From: Pseudomonas bijieensis
GTDB lineage: Bacteria; Pseudomonadota; Gammaproteobacteria; Pseudomonadales; Pseudomonadaceae
Length of the DNA stretch: 64,000 nt
Direction: 5' to 3'
NCBI RefSeq assembly: GCF_013347965.1
Contig: NZ_CP048810.1
Span: 4,339,501-4,403,500 of the forward strand
Below are positions 53,114 through 62,616 of the stretch, piece by piece; position 1 is the stretch's first letter, and each line of letters opens with the position of its first letter. Under the pieces are notes generated by a model. The model was not told the DNA's origin. It did not search any database and saw only the letters and a program-made list of their open reading frames with translations. The position numbers were made by a program, and so were the translations under genes.

Positions 53114-54511
53114 TCAAAACGGTAGTTGGAGATCAGGTGCAACACGTTTGAGTTGGCTGTGGAACACATCCTTGATGCGCTGCAGTTCGGTTTCGTTGTC
53201 GGCCTCGAAACGCAGCACCAGCACCGGTGTGGTGTTGGATGCGCGAACCAGGCCCCAGCCGTGGGGATAGTCGACCCGCACACCGTCGATGGTGGTCAGT
53301 TCGGCGCCTTCGCCCCATTGAGCGTCGTGCAGTGCATCAATGATGCTGAATTTGCTCTCTTCGGTCACATGGATATTGATTTCTGGCGTAGAAATATCGT
53401 TCGGGAAGGTCGCGAACAGCTCTTCGGCCGTGGATTTCTCCTTGCTGAGGATTTCCAGCAGGCGCGCGGCGCTGTAGATACCGTCGTCGAAACCGAACCA
53501 GCGCTCCTTGAAGAAGATGTGGCCGCTCATTTCGCCGGCCAGCAGGGCGCCGCTTTGTTTCATTTTCTTCTTGATCAACGAATGACCGGTTTTCCACATC
53601 AATGGACGACCGCCATATTCCTTGATCAACGGCACCAGGCGACGGGTGCACTTAACGTCGAAGATGATTTCGGCGTTCGGATTGCGCGCCACCACGTCGC
53701 GAGCGAACAGCATCAGCAGGCGGTCGGGGAACACCACGCTGCCGGTATTCGTCACCACGCCCACGCGGTCGCCGTCACCGTCGAAGGCCAGGCCCAGGTC
53801 GGCGTTGGTTTCCTTGACCTTGGCGATCAGGTCTTCGAGGTTTTCCAGCTTGCCCGGGTCCGGGTGGTGGTTAGGGAAGTTGCCGTCCACGTCGCAGAAC
53901 AGTGGGATGACTTCGCAGTTCAGGGCTTCGATCAGTTGCGGGGCGATCACGCCGGCCGCGCCGTTGCCGCAGTCGACCACCACTTTCAGGCGGCGGGCGA
54001 GTTTCACGTCCTTGACGATTTCGTCGTTGTAGCGCTCGAGGATATCGACTTTGGTGATGCTGCCCTGGCCGCTGCTCAGGTCGTTGGTCTTGAGGCGGGT
54101 GTGCAGGGCCTGGATCTGCTCGTTGGCGAGGGTGTCGCCGGCGATGACGATCTTGAAACCGTTGTAGTTCGACGGGTTGTGGCTGCCGGTGAGCATCACG
54201 CCGGATTTACCGGCCAGCACGTTGGCGGCGTAGTACAGCGCCGGGGTCGGCACCAGGCCCACGTCGCTGACGTGGCAGCCACTGTCGGCAACGCCTTTGA
54301 TCAGTTGTTCGACCAGCTCGGGGCCCGACAGACGGCCGTCACGGCCGACACACACGTTCGGTTCGCCCTGGGCCAGGCTCTGGGAGCCAATGGCGCGGCC
54401 GATCCAGTAGGCGGTTTCGGCGGTGAGGGTTTCCGGTACCACGCCACGGATGTCATAGGCGCGGAAAATGCTTTCAGGGAAGATCGGGGCGATTGCGGCT
54501 GGGGTGTTCAT
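53114..54511 (-). CDS. algC: AlgC, phosphomannomutase/phosphoglucomutase
   Basis: AlgC makes mannose-1-phosphate and glucose-1-phosphate for alginate, LPS and other polysaccharides. The 465-residue product has the catalytic phosphoserine loop LTGSHNPSNYNG (Ser110), the metal loop FDGDGDRVG, the sugar-specificity loop EMSGHIFF and the phosphate-binding C-terminal RASNTTPVLVLRFEA. It lies between dut and argB, the order of P. aeruginosa. About 257 nt upstream of it are free of genes and should hold its promoter. Confidence 0.97.
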   Translation of the reverse strand: MNTPAAIAPIFPESIFRAYDIRGVVPETLTAETAYWIGRAIGSQSLAQGEPNVCVGRDGRLSGPELVEQLIKGVADSGCHVSDVGLVPTPALYYAANVLAGKSGVMLTGSHNPSNYNGFKIVIAGDTLANEQIQALHTRLKTNDLSSGQGSITKVDILERYNDEIVKDVKLARRLKVVVDCGNGAAGVIAPQLIEALNCEVIPLFCDVDGNFPNHHPDPGKLENLEDLIAKVKETNADLGLAFDGDGDRVGVVTNTGSVVFPDRLLMLFARDVVARNPNAEIIFDVKCTRRLVPLIKEYGGRPLMWKTGHSLIKKKMKQSGALLAGEMSGHIFFKERWFGFDDGIYSAARLLEILSKEKSTAEELFATFPNDISTPEINIHVTEESKFSIIDALHDAQWGEGAELTTIDGVRVDYPHGWGLVRASNTTPVLVLRFEADNETELQRIKDVFHSQLKRVAPDLQLPF

Positions 54512-54768
54512 GGGCGGGGCGCTCTATCAGGAAGGTGACTGGACAGGCCGACGATGGGCGTCGGCAGGCTCAAGCTGAAGGGTATGACGGCGTTTTTGAC
54601 AGAGAGTTCGTGGTGGGAAAATGCCATGAGACAGCGTTACCCCGGCCTCGCTCGCCTAATACATTGATTCCGGGTGGGAAACCTAGCAGAAAGCCATTGC
54701 GCATTTTTTGTCCTGAAACAGAAGCTTAATAAACGGGCCGGGCAGGACACCCGGCCTGAAACCACCGG

Positions 54769-55224
54769 TCAATGGCTGCCGGAATGTCCGAAACCACCAG
54801 CACCGCGCTGGCTTTCGTCGAATTCTTCGACCAATTCGAAGTGGGCCTGCACCACCGGTACCAGCACCAACTGCGCGATGCGTTCGCCTACGGCAATGTT
54901 GAATGTCGTATGGCCACGGTTCCAGCACGACACCATCAGTTCGCCCTGGTAGTCGGAGTCGATCAGCCCCACCAGGTTGCCCAGCACGATGCCGTGCTTA
55001 TGGCCCAGGCCCGAGCGTGGCAGGATCAGCGCGGCCAGGCCCGGGTCGCCGATGTACACCGACAGGCCGGTAGGGATCAGCAGAGTCTGGCCCGGTTCCA
55101 GGATTGTGTCCTGCTTGAGCATGGCCCGCAGGTCGAGACCGGCGGAGCCTGGTGTAGCGTATTGCGGCAGCGGGAATTCGTTGCCGATGCGGGGGTCGAG
55201 GATCTTGGCTTGTAGCGCGTGCAT
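54769..55224 (-). CDS. dut: dUTPase
   Basis: Dut hydrolyses dUTP to dUMP, keeping uracil out of DNA and feeding dTMP synthesis. The 151-residue product has the trimeric-dUTPase motifs: GSAGLDLRA near 27-35, [15 protein letters not shown] near 69-83, [18 protein letters not shown] and the C-terminal [10 protein letters not shown]. It starts 5 nt after the coaBC stop and is probably coupled to it. Confidence 0.98.
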   Translation of the reverse strand: MHALQAKILDPRIGNEFPLPQYATPGSAGLDLRAMLKQDTILEPGQTLLIPTGLSVYIGDPGLAALILPRSGLGHKHGIVLGNLVGLIDSDYQGELMVSCWNRGHTTFNIAVGERIAQLVLVPVVQAHFELVEEFDESQRGAGGFGHSGSH

Positions 55225-55229
55225 GTCGA

Positions 55230-56438
55230 TTAAACCTGGTTCAGCCGTTCGGCGATAAAAGTGATCAGCTGGCGGGCGATCTTGCCTTTGCTGGTCTGGG
55301 CGAAAAGGGTGGCGTGCAACTGGCGGTCGATCACGCTGCAGGCGTTTTCTTCGCTGTTGAAGCCGATGCTCGGGTTGGCGACGTCGTTGGCGACGATCAG
55401 GTCCAGATTCTTGTCCTTGAGCTTGCGCGCGGCGTAATCGAGCAGGTGCTCGGTTTCGGCGGCGAAGCCAACACTGAACGGACGGTCGGGACGGGTGGCG
55501 ATGGTGGCAAGAATATCCGGGTTGCGGACCATTTGTAATAACAGGCCGTCGCCGCTCGTAGGGTCTTTCTTCAATTTTTGCGGAGCAACGACTTCGGGGC
55601 GGTAGTCCGCTACCGCCGCCGAGGCGATGAACAGATCACACGGGATGGCCGCTTCGCAGGCGGCGAGCATGTCCCGGGCGCTGACCACGTCGATGCGCGT
55701 GGTCCGGTCCGGGGTCGGCAAATGCACGGGGCCGGTGATCAGCGTTACCCGGGCGCCGGCTTCCACGGCGGCTTCGGCCAGGGCGAAGCCCATTTTTCCG
55801 GAGCTGTGGTTGGTGATGTAGCGCACCGGGTCGATGTTTTCCTGGGTCGGCCCGGCGGTGATCAGCACGTGCTTGCCGGTCAGGGCCTGGCGCTGGAAGC
55901 AGTCGGCGGCGCACTGGGCCAGGTCGGTGGCTTCAAGCATGCGGCCCATGCCGACATCGCCGCAGGCCTGGCTCCCGGAGGCCGGGCCGAAGACTTTCAG
56001 GGCGCGGCTTTGGAGCAATTGCAGGTTGGCCTGGGTGGCCGGGTCGCGCCACATGGCCTGGTTCATGGCCGGCGCCACGGCGACTACCGCGTCGGTGGCG
56101 AGCACCAGGGTGGTCAACAGGTCATCGGCGATGCCCTGGGCCAGGCGGGCGATCAGGTCGGCGGTAGCCGGGGCGATCAGCACCAGGTCGGCCCACTTGG
56201 CCAGTTCGATATGGCCCATGGCGGCCTCTGCCGCCGGGTCGAGCAAATCCAGGTGGACCGGGTGCCCGGACAGGGCCTGCATAGTCAGCGGGGTGATGAA
56301 TTCAGCGCCGCCGCGGGTCATGACGACCCGTACTTCCGCGCCCTGGTCGATAAGCCTGCGAACCAGCTCGGCGCTCTTGTAGGCGGCAATGCCGCCGCCG
56401 ACGCCCAGAACGATGCGTTTCCGATACAGCCGCTGCAT
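55230..56438 (-). CDS. coaBC: CoaBC, bifunctional phosphopantothenoylcysteine synthetase/decarboxylase
   Basis: CoaBC turns 4'-phosphopantothenate into 4'-phosphopantetheine in CoA synthesis. The 402-residue product has the FMN-dependent decarboxylase half first: His76 in MGHIEL, Asn126 in PAMNQAMW, Cys159 in [10 protein letters not shown]. The synthetase half has [27 protein letters not shown] and the CTP-binding lysine region PQKLKKDP. All catalytic residues are present. It is divergent from radC with 139 nt between. Confidence 0.97.
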   Translation of the reverse strand: MQRLYRKRIVLGVGGGIAAYKSAELVRRLIDQGAEVRVVMTRGGAEFITPLTMQALSGHPVHLDLLDPAAEAAMGHIELAKWADLVLIAPATADLIARLAQGIADDLLTTLVLATDAVVAVAPAMNQAMWRDPATQANLQLLQSRALKVFGPASGSQACGDVGMGRMLEATDLAQCAADCFQRQALTGKHVLITAGPTQENIDPVRYITNHSSGKMGFALAEAAVEAGARVTLITGPVHLPTPDRTTRIDVVSARDMLAACEAAIPCDLFIASAAVADYRPEVVAPQKLKKDPTSGDGLLLQMVRNPDILATIATRPDRPFSVGFAAETEHLLDYAARKLKDKNLDLIVANDVANPSIGFNSEENACSVIDRQLHATLFAQTSKGKIARQLITFIAERLNQV

Positions 56439-56577
56439 AGGCCTGCCTTTCGATTTCAGTGGTCAGTGCGAGGCGACCCCCTTGGCCGCTGCCAGGGGCA
56501 AATCGCCTGCAAAAAAGATGGGCTACGATATCACAGCGACCGCTATGGAACAGCGGTGCCACAATCAGGGAGATGTC

Positions 56578-57252
56578 ATGAGTATTCGGGATTGGCCGAC
56601 GGCCGAGCGGCCGCGGGAGAGGTTATTGGAGTGGGGGGCGGCGAGTCTTTCGGATGCCGAGCTGTTGGCGATTTTCCTGCGCACGGGGGTGTCCGGGAAA
56701 AGTGCGGTGGACCTGGCGCGACATCTGCTGCATCAGTTCGGCGGCCTGCGGATTCTCCTGGAGGCCGATCTGCGCACCTTCAGCGCGCACCTGGGCCTGG
56801 GGCCGGCGAAGTTCGCGCAGTTGCAGGCTGTGCTCGAAATGGGCCGTCGGCATCTGGCCGAAAACCTGCGACGAGATTCTGTACTGGAAAGTCCGCTGGC
56901 AGTGCGGGACTACCTCAAGGCCATGCTGCGCCACGAGCCCCATGAGGTATTTGGATGTCTTTTCCTGGATTCCCGGCATCGGGTGCTGGCATATGAGGCA
57001 TTGTTTCGCGGCTCCATCGACAGCGCCAGCGTCTATCCCCGGCAGGTGGTCAAGCGTGCCCTGGCCCATAACGCCGCCGCATTGATCCTGTGCCACAACC
57101 ATCCCTCCGGCAATACCGAGCCCAGCCAGGCCGATCGGGTGCTCACTGAACGGCTTCAGGAGGCGCTGGAACTGATCGATGTGCGGGTGCTCGACCACTT
57201 CATCGTTGGCGATGGGGAGCCGCTGTCGATGGCGGAGTATGGGTGGATGTAG
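56578..57252 (+). CDS. radC: RadC-family JAB1/MPN-domain protein
   Basis: The 224-residue product has an N-terminal helix-hairpin-helix part ([20 protein letters not shown]). The metal-binding JAMM motif HNHPSGN lies at 173-179, with Asp186 in SQADRVL, and the C-terminus reads [19 protein letters not shown]. Despite the name, a DNA-repair role is not established for the family. The start is the ATG at 56578 with AGGGAGAT just upstream; the frame extends further without conservation. Confidence 0.96.
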   Translation: MSIRDWPTAERPRERLLEWGAASLSDAELLAIFLRTGVSGKSAVDLARHLLHQFGGLRILLEADLRTFSAHLGLGPAKFAQLQAVLEMGRRHLAENLRRDSVLESPLAVRDYLKAMLRHEPHEVFGCLFLDSRHRVLAYEALFRGSIDSASVYPRQVVKRALAHNAAALILCHNHPSGNTEPSQADRVLTERLQEALELIDVRVLDHFIVGDGEPLSMAEYGWM

Positions 57253-57277
57253 GCCCGGTCAGGCTTGAATAATCCCT

Positions 57278-57369
57278 TGTGGGAGCAAAGCTTGCTCGCG
57301 ATAGCGGTTTTACAGCCAACACAAGGGTTGTATGTGATGACGTCATCGCGAGCAAGCTTTGCTCCCACA
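57278..57369. repeat. REP inverted pair between radC and the binding-protein gene
   Basis: TGTGGGAGCAAAGCTTGCTC at the left is mirrored by GAGCAAGCTTTGCTCCCACA at the right. It lies between convergent genes and may end both transcripts. Confidence 0.9.
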
Positions 57370-57400
57370 GGCTCCCCCGGCGGGGCTCTGGGGGCCGGGG

Positions 57401-58987
57401 TTACTTGAGGCTGACTTTGGAGTAATCCTGCCGCCCAAACGGGCTGACCGCATAACCCTGCACATCCTTGCGGGTCAACGCGAACGCGGTTGGGTGGGCC
57501 AGCGGCAGCCACAGGGCCTGTTGCTGGATCTGCGCCTGTGCCTGTTCGTAGAGCTTGGCACGCACACCCTGTTCGCCGGTGGTCTTGCCGGCGCTGATCA
57601 GTTTGTCCAGGTCCGGGTTGCAGTAGCGGGCGAAGTTGGTCCCGGACTTGACCGCTGCGCAGGAAAACTGCGGTGTGAGGAAGTTGTCCGGGTCGCCGTT
57701 GTCGCCCGCCCAGCCCATGAACAGCAGGTCATGTTCGCCGGCTTTGGCGCGGCGGATCAGTTCGCCCCATTCGATCACGCGGATTTCGGCCTGGATGCCA
57801 ATTTCCGCCAGGTCGGACTGCAGCAGTTGCGCGCCGACGCTGGGGTTGGGGTTCAGCAGGCTGCCGGATGGACGAGTCCAGATGGTGGTCTGGAAACCCT
57901 CCTTCAAACCGGCCTTGGCCAGCAATTCACGAGCCTTGGCTGGGTCATGGGTGTAGCCCGGCAGGCTCTTGGCATAGCTCCAGGTGTTCGGCGGGTAGGG
58001 GCCATTGGCGGCTTCGGCGGTGCCTTCGAAGACAGTCTTGAGGTAACTGGCCTTGTCGAATGCCAGGTTGATGGCTTGACGCACCTCAGGTTTGTCCAGC
58101 GGCGGATGCTGGCTGTTGATCGCCACGAACGCGGTCATGAAGGCGTCGGTCTGGGCCACGCTCAGCGTGGGCTCCTGGCGGGCGGCCTGTACATCCAGCG
58201 GCTTGGGTGACAAGGCGATCTGGCATTCATTGCGCCGCAGTTTCTGCAGGCGCACGTTGGCATCCGGCGTGATCGCGAAAACCAGCGGGTCCACTTGGGG
58301 CTTGCCGCCAAAATAATCAGCGTTGGCCTTGTAGCGAATTGAGGCGTCTTTCTGGAATCGGTTGAAAATGAATGGGCCGGTACCGATCGGTTGGCTGTTG
58401 AGTTTTTCCGGTGTGCCGGCCTTGAGCAACTGATCGGCGTATTCGGCCGAATAGATGGAGGCAAAGCCCATGCTCAACGTCGCCAGGAAGGTCGAATCCG
58501 CGTGATCGAGGGTGAAGCGAACGGTCAACGGGTCCAGTGCGTCGATTTTCTTGATCAGAGCGGGTAGCTGCATGGACTGGGCGTGGGGGAAACCACTCTG
58601 CGCAACCTTGTGCCAAGGATTCGCCGGGTCGAGCATGCGTTCGAAGCTGAATTTCACATCTTCGGCGGTCAGGTCGCGGCGCGGCGTGAAGTACTCGGTA
58701 CGATGGAACTTGACCTGTGGGCGTAGCTTGAACAGGTAGGTCAGGCCGTCGGTCGAGACCTCCCAGTGCTCGGCCAGGCTGGGGACCACCTTGCCGCTGG
58801 CGGTGTCGAAATCCACCAGGCGGTTCATCAGCACGTCGGCAGAGGCGTTGGTAGTCGTCAGGGAGTTGTACTGGACGACATCGAACCCTTCCGGGCTGGC
58901 TTCGGTGCAGACGCTCAGGGCGGCGGCCAAGGCCTGCGGGGTAATCAGCAGAGGGGCGAGCAACAATGGTAGGGCAGCGAGGCGCAT
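57401..58987 (-). CDS. Periplasmic dipeptide-type ABC binding protein (SBP family 5)
   Basis: The 528-residue product is a DppA/OppA-type solute-binding protein. The signal peptide is MRLAALPLLLAPLLITPQALA. The mature part opens with LSVCTEASPEGFDVVQYNSL and has the family segment WEVSTDGLTYLFKLRPQVKF with YFTPRRDLTAEDVKFSFERM. AGGAAACC places the start at 58987; the ATG 18 nt upstream would hide the signal. No permease genes lie beside it, so it must use a transporter encoded elsewhere. The ligand is probably a di- or tripeptide, by family. Confidence 0.92.
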   Translation of the reverse strand: MRLAALPLLLAPLLITPQALAAALSVCTEASPEGFDVVQYNSLTTTNASADVLMNRLVDFDTASGKVVPSLAEHWEVSTDGLTYLFKLRPQVKFHRTEYFTPRRDLTAEDVKFSFERMLDPANPWHKVAQSGFPHAQSMQLPALIKKIDALDPLTVRFTLDHADSTFLATLSMGFASIYSAEYADQLLKAGTPEKLNSQPIGTGPFIFNRFQKDASIRYKANADYFGGKPQVDPLVFAITPDANVRLQKLRRNECQIALSPKPLDVQAARQEPTLSVAQTDAFMTAFVAINSQHPPLDKPEVRQAINLAFDKASYLKTVFEGTAEAANGPYPPNTWSYAKSLPGYTHDPAKARELLAKAGLKEGFQTTIWTRPSGSLLNPNPSVGAQLLQSDLAEIGIQAEIRVIEWGELIRRAKAGEHDLLFMGWAGDNGDPDNFLTPQFSCAAVKSGTNFARYCNPDLDKLISAGKTTGEQGVRAKLYEQAQAQIQQQALWLPLAHPTAFALTRKDVQGYAVSPFGRQDYSKVSLK

Positions 58988-59423
58988 GGTCGGTTTCCTG
59001 TGCAAGTCGAAGGCCCATCTGCGAGTGCAGTCTGGAAAAGGCCTACCCTAGTGGGCTCGTCGCTAAATGACTATCCCCTTTTTGCATTTTCCGGCACTCT
59101 GCGCCGGCGCGTTGATGGCTCAAAACCGTCGCGGGTGAAAAAAACCTGCGCGCAGCGACGAGTGGTAACGGGCCGCGCCGGCCTTTACTCCAGCCGTCCG
59201 GGGCGGTTGCTCGAGCATTCCCGGTGAAGACAAATCACATCGGCTGTTGTTGCGCTGTGGTCTTTCTGGTATAAAGCAGCGCTCTTTTCTAGGGGCCCGG
59301 TTCCTTCACTGTAGGTGTAGCCGGTAAGACCCTTAAAGAAACGCGGCGCCTGGCGCCAAATGACTGAGAGATTAAGCGGCCAACCCATGCCGGGTTGGGC
59401 ATGTGGTTTTAGAGGGCTGAGGC
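58988..59423. other. Divergent intergenic region upstream of rpmB
   Basis: No gene is seen in these 436 nt. It contains the promoter at 59247-59275 for the ribosomal-protein pair and must also hold the promoter of the leftward binding-protein gene. A GC-rich segment at 59100-59215 has no recognisable structure. Confidence 0.65.
59247..59275 (+). promoter_or_regulatory. Sigma-70-type promoter for rpmB-rpmG
   Basis: TTGTTG and TATAAA are separated by exactly 17 nt. The leader to the rpmB start would be about 140 nt, long enough for control structures. Assigned by pattern only. Confidence 0.7.
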
Positions 59424-59657
59424 ATGTCGAGAGTCTGTCAAGTTACCGGTAAGGGTCCGGTGACTGGGAATAACATTTCCCACGCAAACAACAAAACCCG
59501 TCGTCGTTTCCTGCCGAACCTGCAGCATCACCGCTTCTGGGTTGAAGAAGAGAAACGTTTTGTGCGTCTGCGCGTATCTGCCAAGGGCATGCGCATCATC
59601 GACAAGCGTGGCATCAGTGTCGTGCTGGCCGAACTTCGTCGCGATGGCAAGGTTTAA
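59424..59657 (+). CDS. rpmB: Ribosomal protein bL28
   Basis: bL28 is a 50S subunit protein. The 77-residue product starts [20 protein letters not shown] and contains [24 protein letters not shown] precedes the ATG by 5 nt. It is followed after 11 nt by rpmG, the universal rpmB-rpmG pair. Confidence 0.99.
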   Translation: MSRVCQVTGKGPVTGNNISHANNKTRRRFLPNLQHHRFWVEEEKRFVRLRVSAKGMRIIDKRGISVVLAELRRDGKV

Positions 59658-59668
59658 GGGAGCTAATC

Positions 59669-59824
59669 ATGCGTGAATTGATTCGTTTGATCTCGAGCGC
59701 CGGTACTGGTCACTTCTACACTACCGACAAGAACAAGCGTACTACCCCGGACAAAATCGAGATCAAGAAATATGATCCGGTTGTTCGCAAGCACGTGATC
59801 TACAAGGAAGGCAAAATCAAGTAA
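59669..59824 (+). CDS. rpmG: Ribosomal protein bL33
   Basis: A 51-residue 50S protein, read directly from the sequence: [20 protein letters not shown] at the start, [20 protein letters not shown] near the end. It has none of the zinc-binding cysteine pairs seen in the zinc form of bL33. AAGGGAG lies before the ATG. It ends 20 nt before a strong terminator. Confidence 0.98.
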   Translation: MRELIRLISSAGTGHFYTTDKNKRTTPDKIEIKKYDPVVRKHVIYKEGKIK

Positions 59825-59844
59825 TTGATTTTTCCCTTCTTACG

Positions 59845-59879
59845 AAAAAGGCCCGTATCGCGAGATACGGGCCTTTTTT
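59845..59879 (+). terminator. Rho-independent terminator after rpmG
   Basis: AAAAAGGCCCGTATC pairs perfectly with GATACGGGCCTTTTT over a GCGA tetraloop, followed by T. The A tract on the other side lets it also serve the opposing small gene. Confidence 0.97.
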
Positions 59880-59898
59880 GTTGTGCGTGTGAAGTCGA

Positions 59899-60153
59899 TC
59901 AGCCGCAGTTGATGCTCACAATGATCCTGTCGGCATTGGTGTGCAGGTTGATGCGTCGCGGGCGCAGATCCCAGCTCGTAGGATACTTCGGGCCCGTGGC
60001 GCGCACGGGAGCCCCATTGGCCAGGGCGCGAACTTCTTCAAGCAGTTCAGGGGTGCATTTTTGGCCGATGGTGTATTGGGCGATGGCGAGATCGCATTGA
60101 TCGGTCGGCATGGGAATGACGACGGTGTCGCCTTGATCGGGTAAGACGGGCAT
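59899..60153 (-). CDS. I78-family peptidase-inhibitor-like small protein
   Basis: The 84-residue product from the ATG at 60153 has the I78 pattern: YTIGQKCTPELLEEVRALAN in the middle, VRATGP, SWDLRPRRINLHTNADRI and a C-terminal CG. The start has an excellent AAGGAGG close upstream; an ATG 15 nt earlier lies before that site. No signal peptide or lipobox is present, unlike many I78 proteins, so it would stay in the cytoplasm or use another route. The target protease is unknown. Confidence 0.75.
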   Translation of the reverse strand: MPVLPDQGDTVVIPMPTDQCDLAIAQYTIGQKCTPELLEEVRALANGAPVRATGPKYPTSWDLRPRRINLHTNADRIIVSINCG

Positions 60154-60323
60154 GTTGCCTCCTTGCAAATAGTCATAGAGTTGGGGCGCTCACCTGTCGG
60201 CTCGGCCGCACGTCCTGTGCGTTGCCGTTGTGACGATAAAATGCGTGGCGCCCGGGGGGCAGTTTCATCTGCAGTGGTGGTCACCGACCAGCGAAAGAGT
60301 GTCAGCGGCTTTTTCAGCGGGGC

Positions 60324-60686
60324 TCAAGCCTTCTGCTCGAAGGCTACATAAATCTTGCGGCACGGCTCCAACACTTCCCAGGTGCCCTTGAAACCCGCTG
60401 GAATGACAAAACGGTCGCCAGCCCGCAAGGTCTTGGCATTGCCATCGTCGTCGCGCAGCACGGAAACGCCCTGGACGATCTCGCAATATTCATGCTCGGT
60501 GTAGTTGACCATCCACTGACCGACGGCGCCTTCCCATACGCCCGCATTCATTTGCCCGCAGGGGCTGTTGTAGTGGTTGAACACGGTTTGTTCGGGATCG
60601 CCCTTGAACACCTTGGCCGCGTCCGGGCGATAGCGTTCGGCAGGAGTATTGGCCTGGCTGAAATCGACGATGTCCTGAATGCTCAT
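60324..60686 (-). CDS. Cupin-domain protein
   Basis: The 120-residue product is a single cupin barrel of the DUF861/ureidoglycine-hydrolase-like type. HEYCEIVQGVSVLRDDDGN near 65-83 provides the first motif, and LRAGDRFVIPAGFKGTWEVL near 87-106 the second. Such proteins occur beside polyamine or amino-acid catabolism genes. It is divergent from the aldehyde dehydrogenase, with 244 nt between, which suggests shared control. Activity unknown. Confidence 0.85.
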   Translation of the reverse strand: MSIQDIVDFSQANTPAERYRPDAAKVFKGDPEQTVFNHYNSPCGQMNAGVWEGAVGQWMVNYTEHEYCEIVQGVSVLRDDDGNAKTLRAGDRFVIPAGFKGTWEVLEPCRKIYVAFEQKA

Positions 60687-60930
60687 GCGGTAGATCCCGG
60701 TGATGGCTTGGAAGGTTTCGAGTCTATGTTTATTAAAACGAACATCGCAAGGCCGTTTACCGGCGTTATGTCAAATATATTGAAACATGACCAGCCGCTG
60801 GTTTAGGGTGGCGGGTGCCCTGTGCCGAAGATAGCGCCGAAAACAGCGCGGGAAACAGGCTGGCCGGGCAGAATTCGTTGAGCGCTGCGCATTGCGCGGC
60901 GTTCTTACTCAATAAGAGGAGGACACACGC

Positions 60931-62424
60931 ATGACCACCCTGACTCGTGCCGATTGGGAACAACGCGCCCGCGACCTGAAGATCGAAGGCCGCGCCTTTA
61001 TCAACGGCGAGTACACCGATGCGGTGTCCGGCGAAACCTTCGATTGCCTCAGCCCGGTCGATGGCCGCCTGCTCGGCAAGATCGCCAGCTGTGACGTTGC
61101 CGACGCCCAGCGTGCCGTCGAAAACGCCCGCGCCACTTTCAATTCCGGCGTCTGGTCGCGCCTGGCGCCAAGCAAGCGCAAAGCCACCATGATTCGTTTC
61201 GCCGGCCTGCTCAGGCAGAACGCCGAAGAGTTGGCCCTGCTCGAAACCCTGGACATGGGCAAGCCGATCAGCGACTCGCTGAACATCGACGTCCCAGGCG
61301 CAGCTCAAGCGTTGAGCTGGAGCGGCGAAGCCATCGATAAGCTCTACGACGAAGTGGCGGCCACCCCGCACGATCAGTTGGGCCTGGTAACCCGTGAGCC
61401 GGTGGGCGTCGTGGGCGCTATCGTGCCGTGGAACTTCCCGCTGATGATGGCCTGCTGGAAGCTTGGTCCGGCGCTGTCCACCGGCAACTCGGTGGTGCTC
61501 AAGCCGTCGGAAAAATCCCCGCTGACCGCCATCCGTATCGCTGCCCTGGCGATCGAAGCCGGCATTCCGAAAGGTGTGCTGAACGTACTGCCGGGCTACG
61601 GCCATACCGTCGGCAAGGCCCTGGCCCTGCACATGGACGTCGATACCCTGGTGTTCACTGGCTCCACCAAGATCGCCAAGCAACTGATGATTTACTCCGG
61701 CGAATCCAACATGAAGCGTGTCTGGCTGGAAGCCGGCGGCAAGAGCCCGAACATCGTGTTTGCCGATGCCCCGGATCTGCAAGCCGCTGCCGAATCCGCC
61801 GCCAGCGCCATCGCGTTCAACCAGGGCGAAGTCTGCACTGCCGGTTCGCGGCTGTTGGTGGAACGCTCTATCAAGGACACCTTCCTGCCGCTGGTGATCG
61901 AAGCCCTCAAGGGCTGGAAGCCTGGCAACCCCCTGGACCCAGCTACCAATGTTGGCGCACTGGTGGATACTCAGCAGATGAACACTGTGCTGTCCTACAT
62001 CGAGGCCGGTCACAGCGACGGCGCGAAGCTGGTGGCCGGTGGCAAGCGCATTCTTGAGGAAACCGGCGGCACGTATGTCGAGCCGACGATTTTCGATGGC
62101 GTGAGCAACGCGATGAAAATCGCCCAGGAAGAGATTTTCGGCCCGGTGCTGTCGGTCATCGCCTTCGACACGGCCGAGGAAGCCGTGCAGATCGCCAACG
62201 ACACGCCGTACGGTCTGGCTGCGGCGGTATGGACCAAGGACATTTCCAAGGCCCACCTGACGGCCAAGGCCCTGCGCGCCGGCAGCGTCTGGGTCAACCA
62301 GTACGACGGTGGCGACATGACCGCGCCGTTCGGTGGCTTCAAGCAGTCGGGCAACGGTCGCGACAAGTCGCTGCATGCGTTCGACAAGTACACCGAGCTG
62401 AAGGCGACCTGGATCAAGCTGTAA
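60931..62424 (+). CDS. kauB: NAD(P)-dependent aldehyde dehydrogenase, KauB-like
   Basis: The 497-residue product is a class of ALDH that oxidises gamma-aminobutyraldehyde or guanidinobutyraldehyde in polyamine/arginine catabolism. Visible are PWNFP with Asn168, the glycine turn FTGSTKIAK (242-250), the general base Glu267 in WLEAGGKSPN and the catalytic Cys302 in NQGEVCTAGSRL. The name rests on resemblance and on its place near rpmB-rpmG, radC and a cupin gene, as around kauB in P. aeruginosa. GAGGAGG precedes the ATG. Confidence 0.88.
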   Translation: MTTLTRADWEQRARDLKIEGRAFINGEYTDAVSGETFDCLSPVDGRLLGKIASCDVADAQRAVENARATFNSGVWSRLAPSKRKATMIRFAGLLRQNAEELALLETLDMGKPISDSLNIDVPGAAQALSWSGEAIDKLYDEVAATPHDQLGLVTREPVGVVGAIVPWNFPLMMACWKLGPALSTGNSVVLKPSEKSPLTAIRIAALAIEAGIPKGVLNVLPGYGHTVGKALALHMDVDTLVFTGSTKIAKQLMIYSGESNMKRVWLEAGGKSPNIVFADAPDLQAAAESAASAIAFNQGEVCTAGSRLLVERSIKDTFLPLVIEALKGWKPGNPLDPATNVGALVDTQQMNTVLSYIEAGHSDGAKLVAGGKRILEETGGTYVEPTIFDGVSNAMKIAQEEIFGPVLSVIAFDTAEEAVQIANDTPYGLAAAVWTKDISKAHLTAKALRAGSVWVNQYDGGDMTAPFGGFKQSGNGRDKSLHAFDKYTELKATWIKL

Positions 62425-62475
62425 CGGTGATGGCCCCCAGGGTGACCGGGGGGCTTCATGCAGTGTTGATCTCCC

Positions 62476-62564
62476 TGTGGGAGCGAGCCTGCTCGCGATA
62501 GCGGTATGACAGTCGACGATTCAGTTGAATGTTGCTCCGCATCGCGAGCAGGCTCGCTCCCACA
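62476..62564. repeat. REP inverted pair between kauB-like gene and MFS gene
   Basis: TGTGGGAGCGAGCCTGCTCG at the left is mirrored by CGAGCAGGCTCGCTCCCACA at the right, about 45 nt apart. Confidence 0.9.
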
Positions 62565-62616
62565 TTGTTTTATGGTGATGCCTGAAAAATCGATAACTCT
62601 CCACAGGAGCGTGGAA

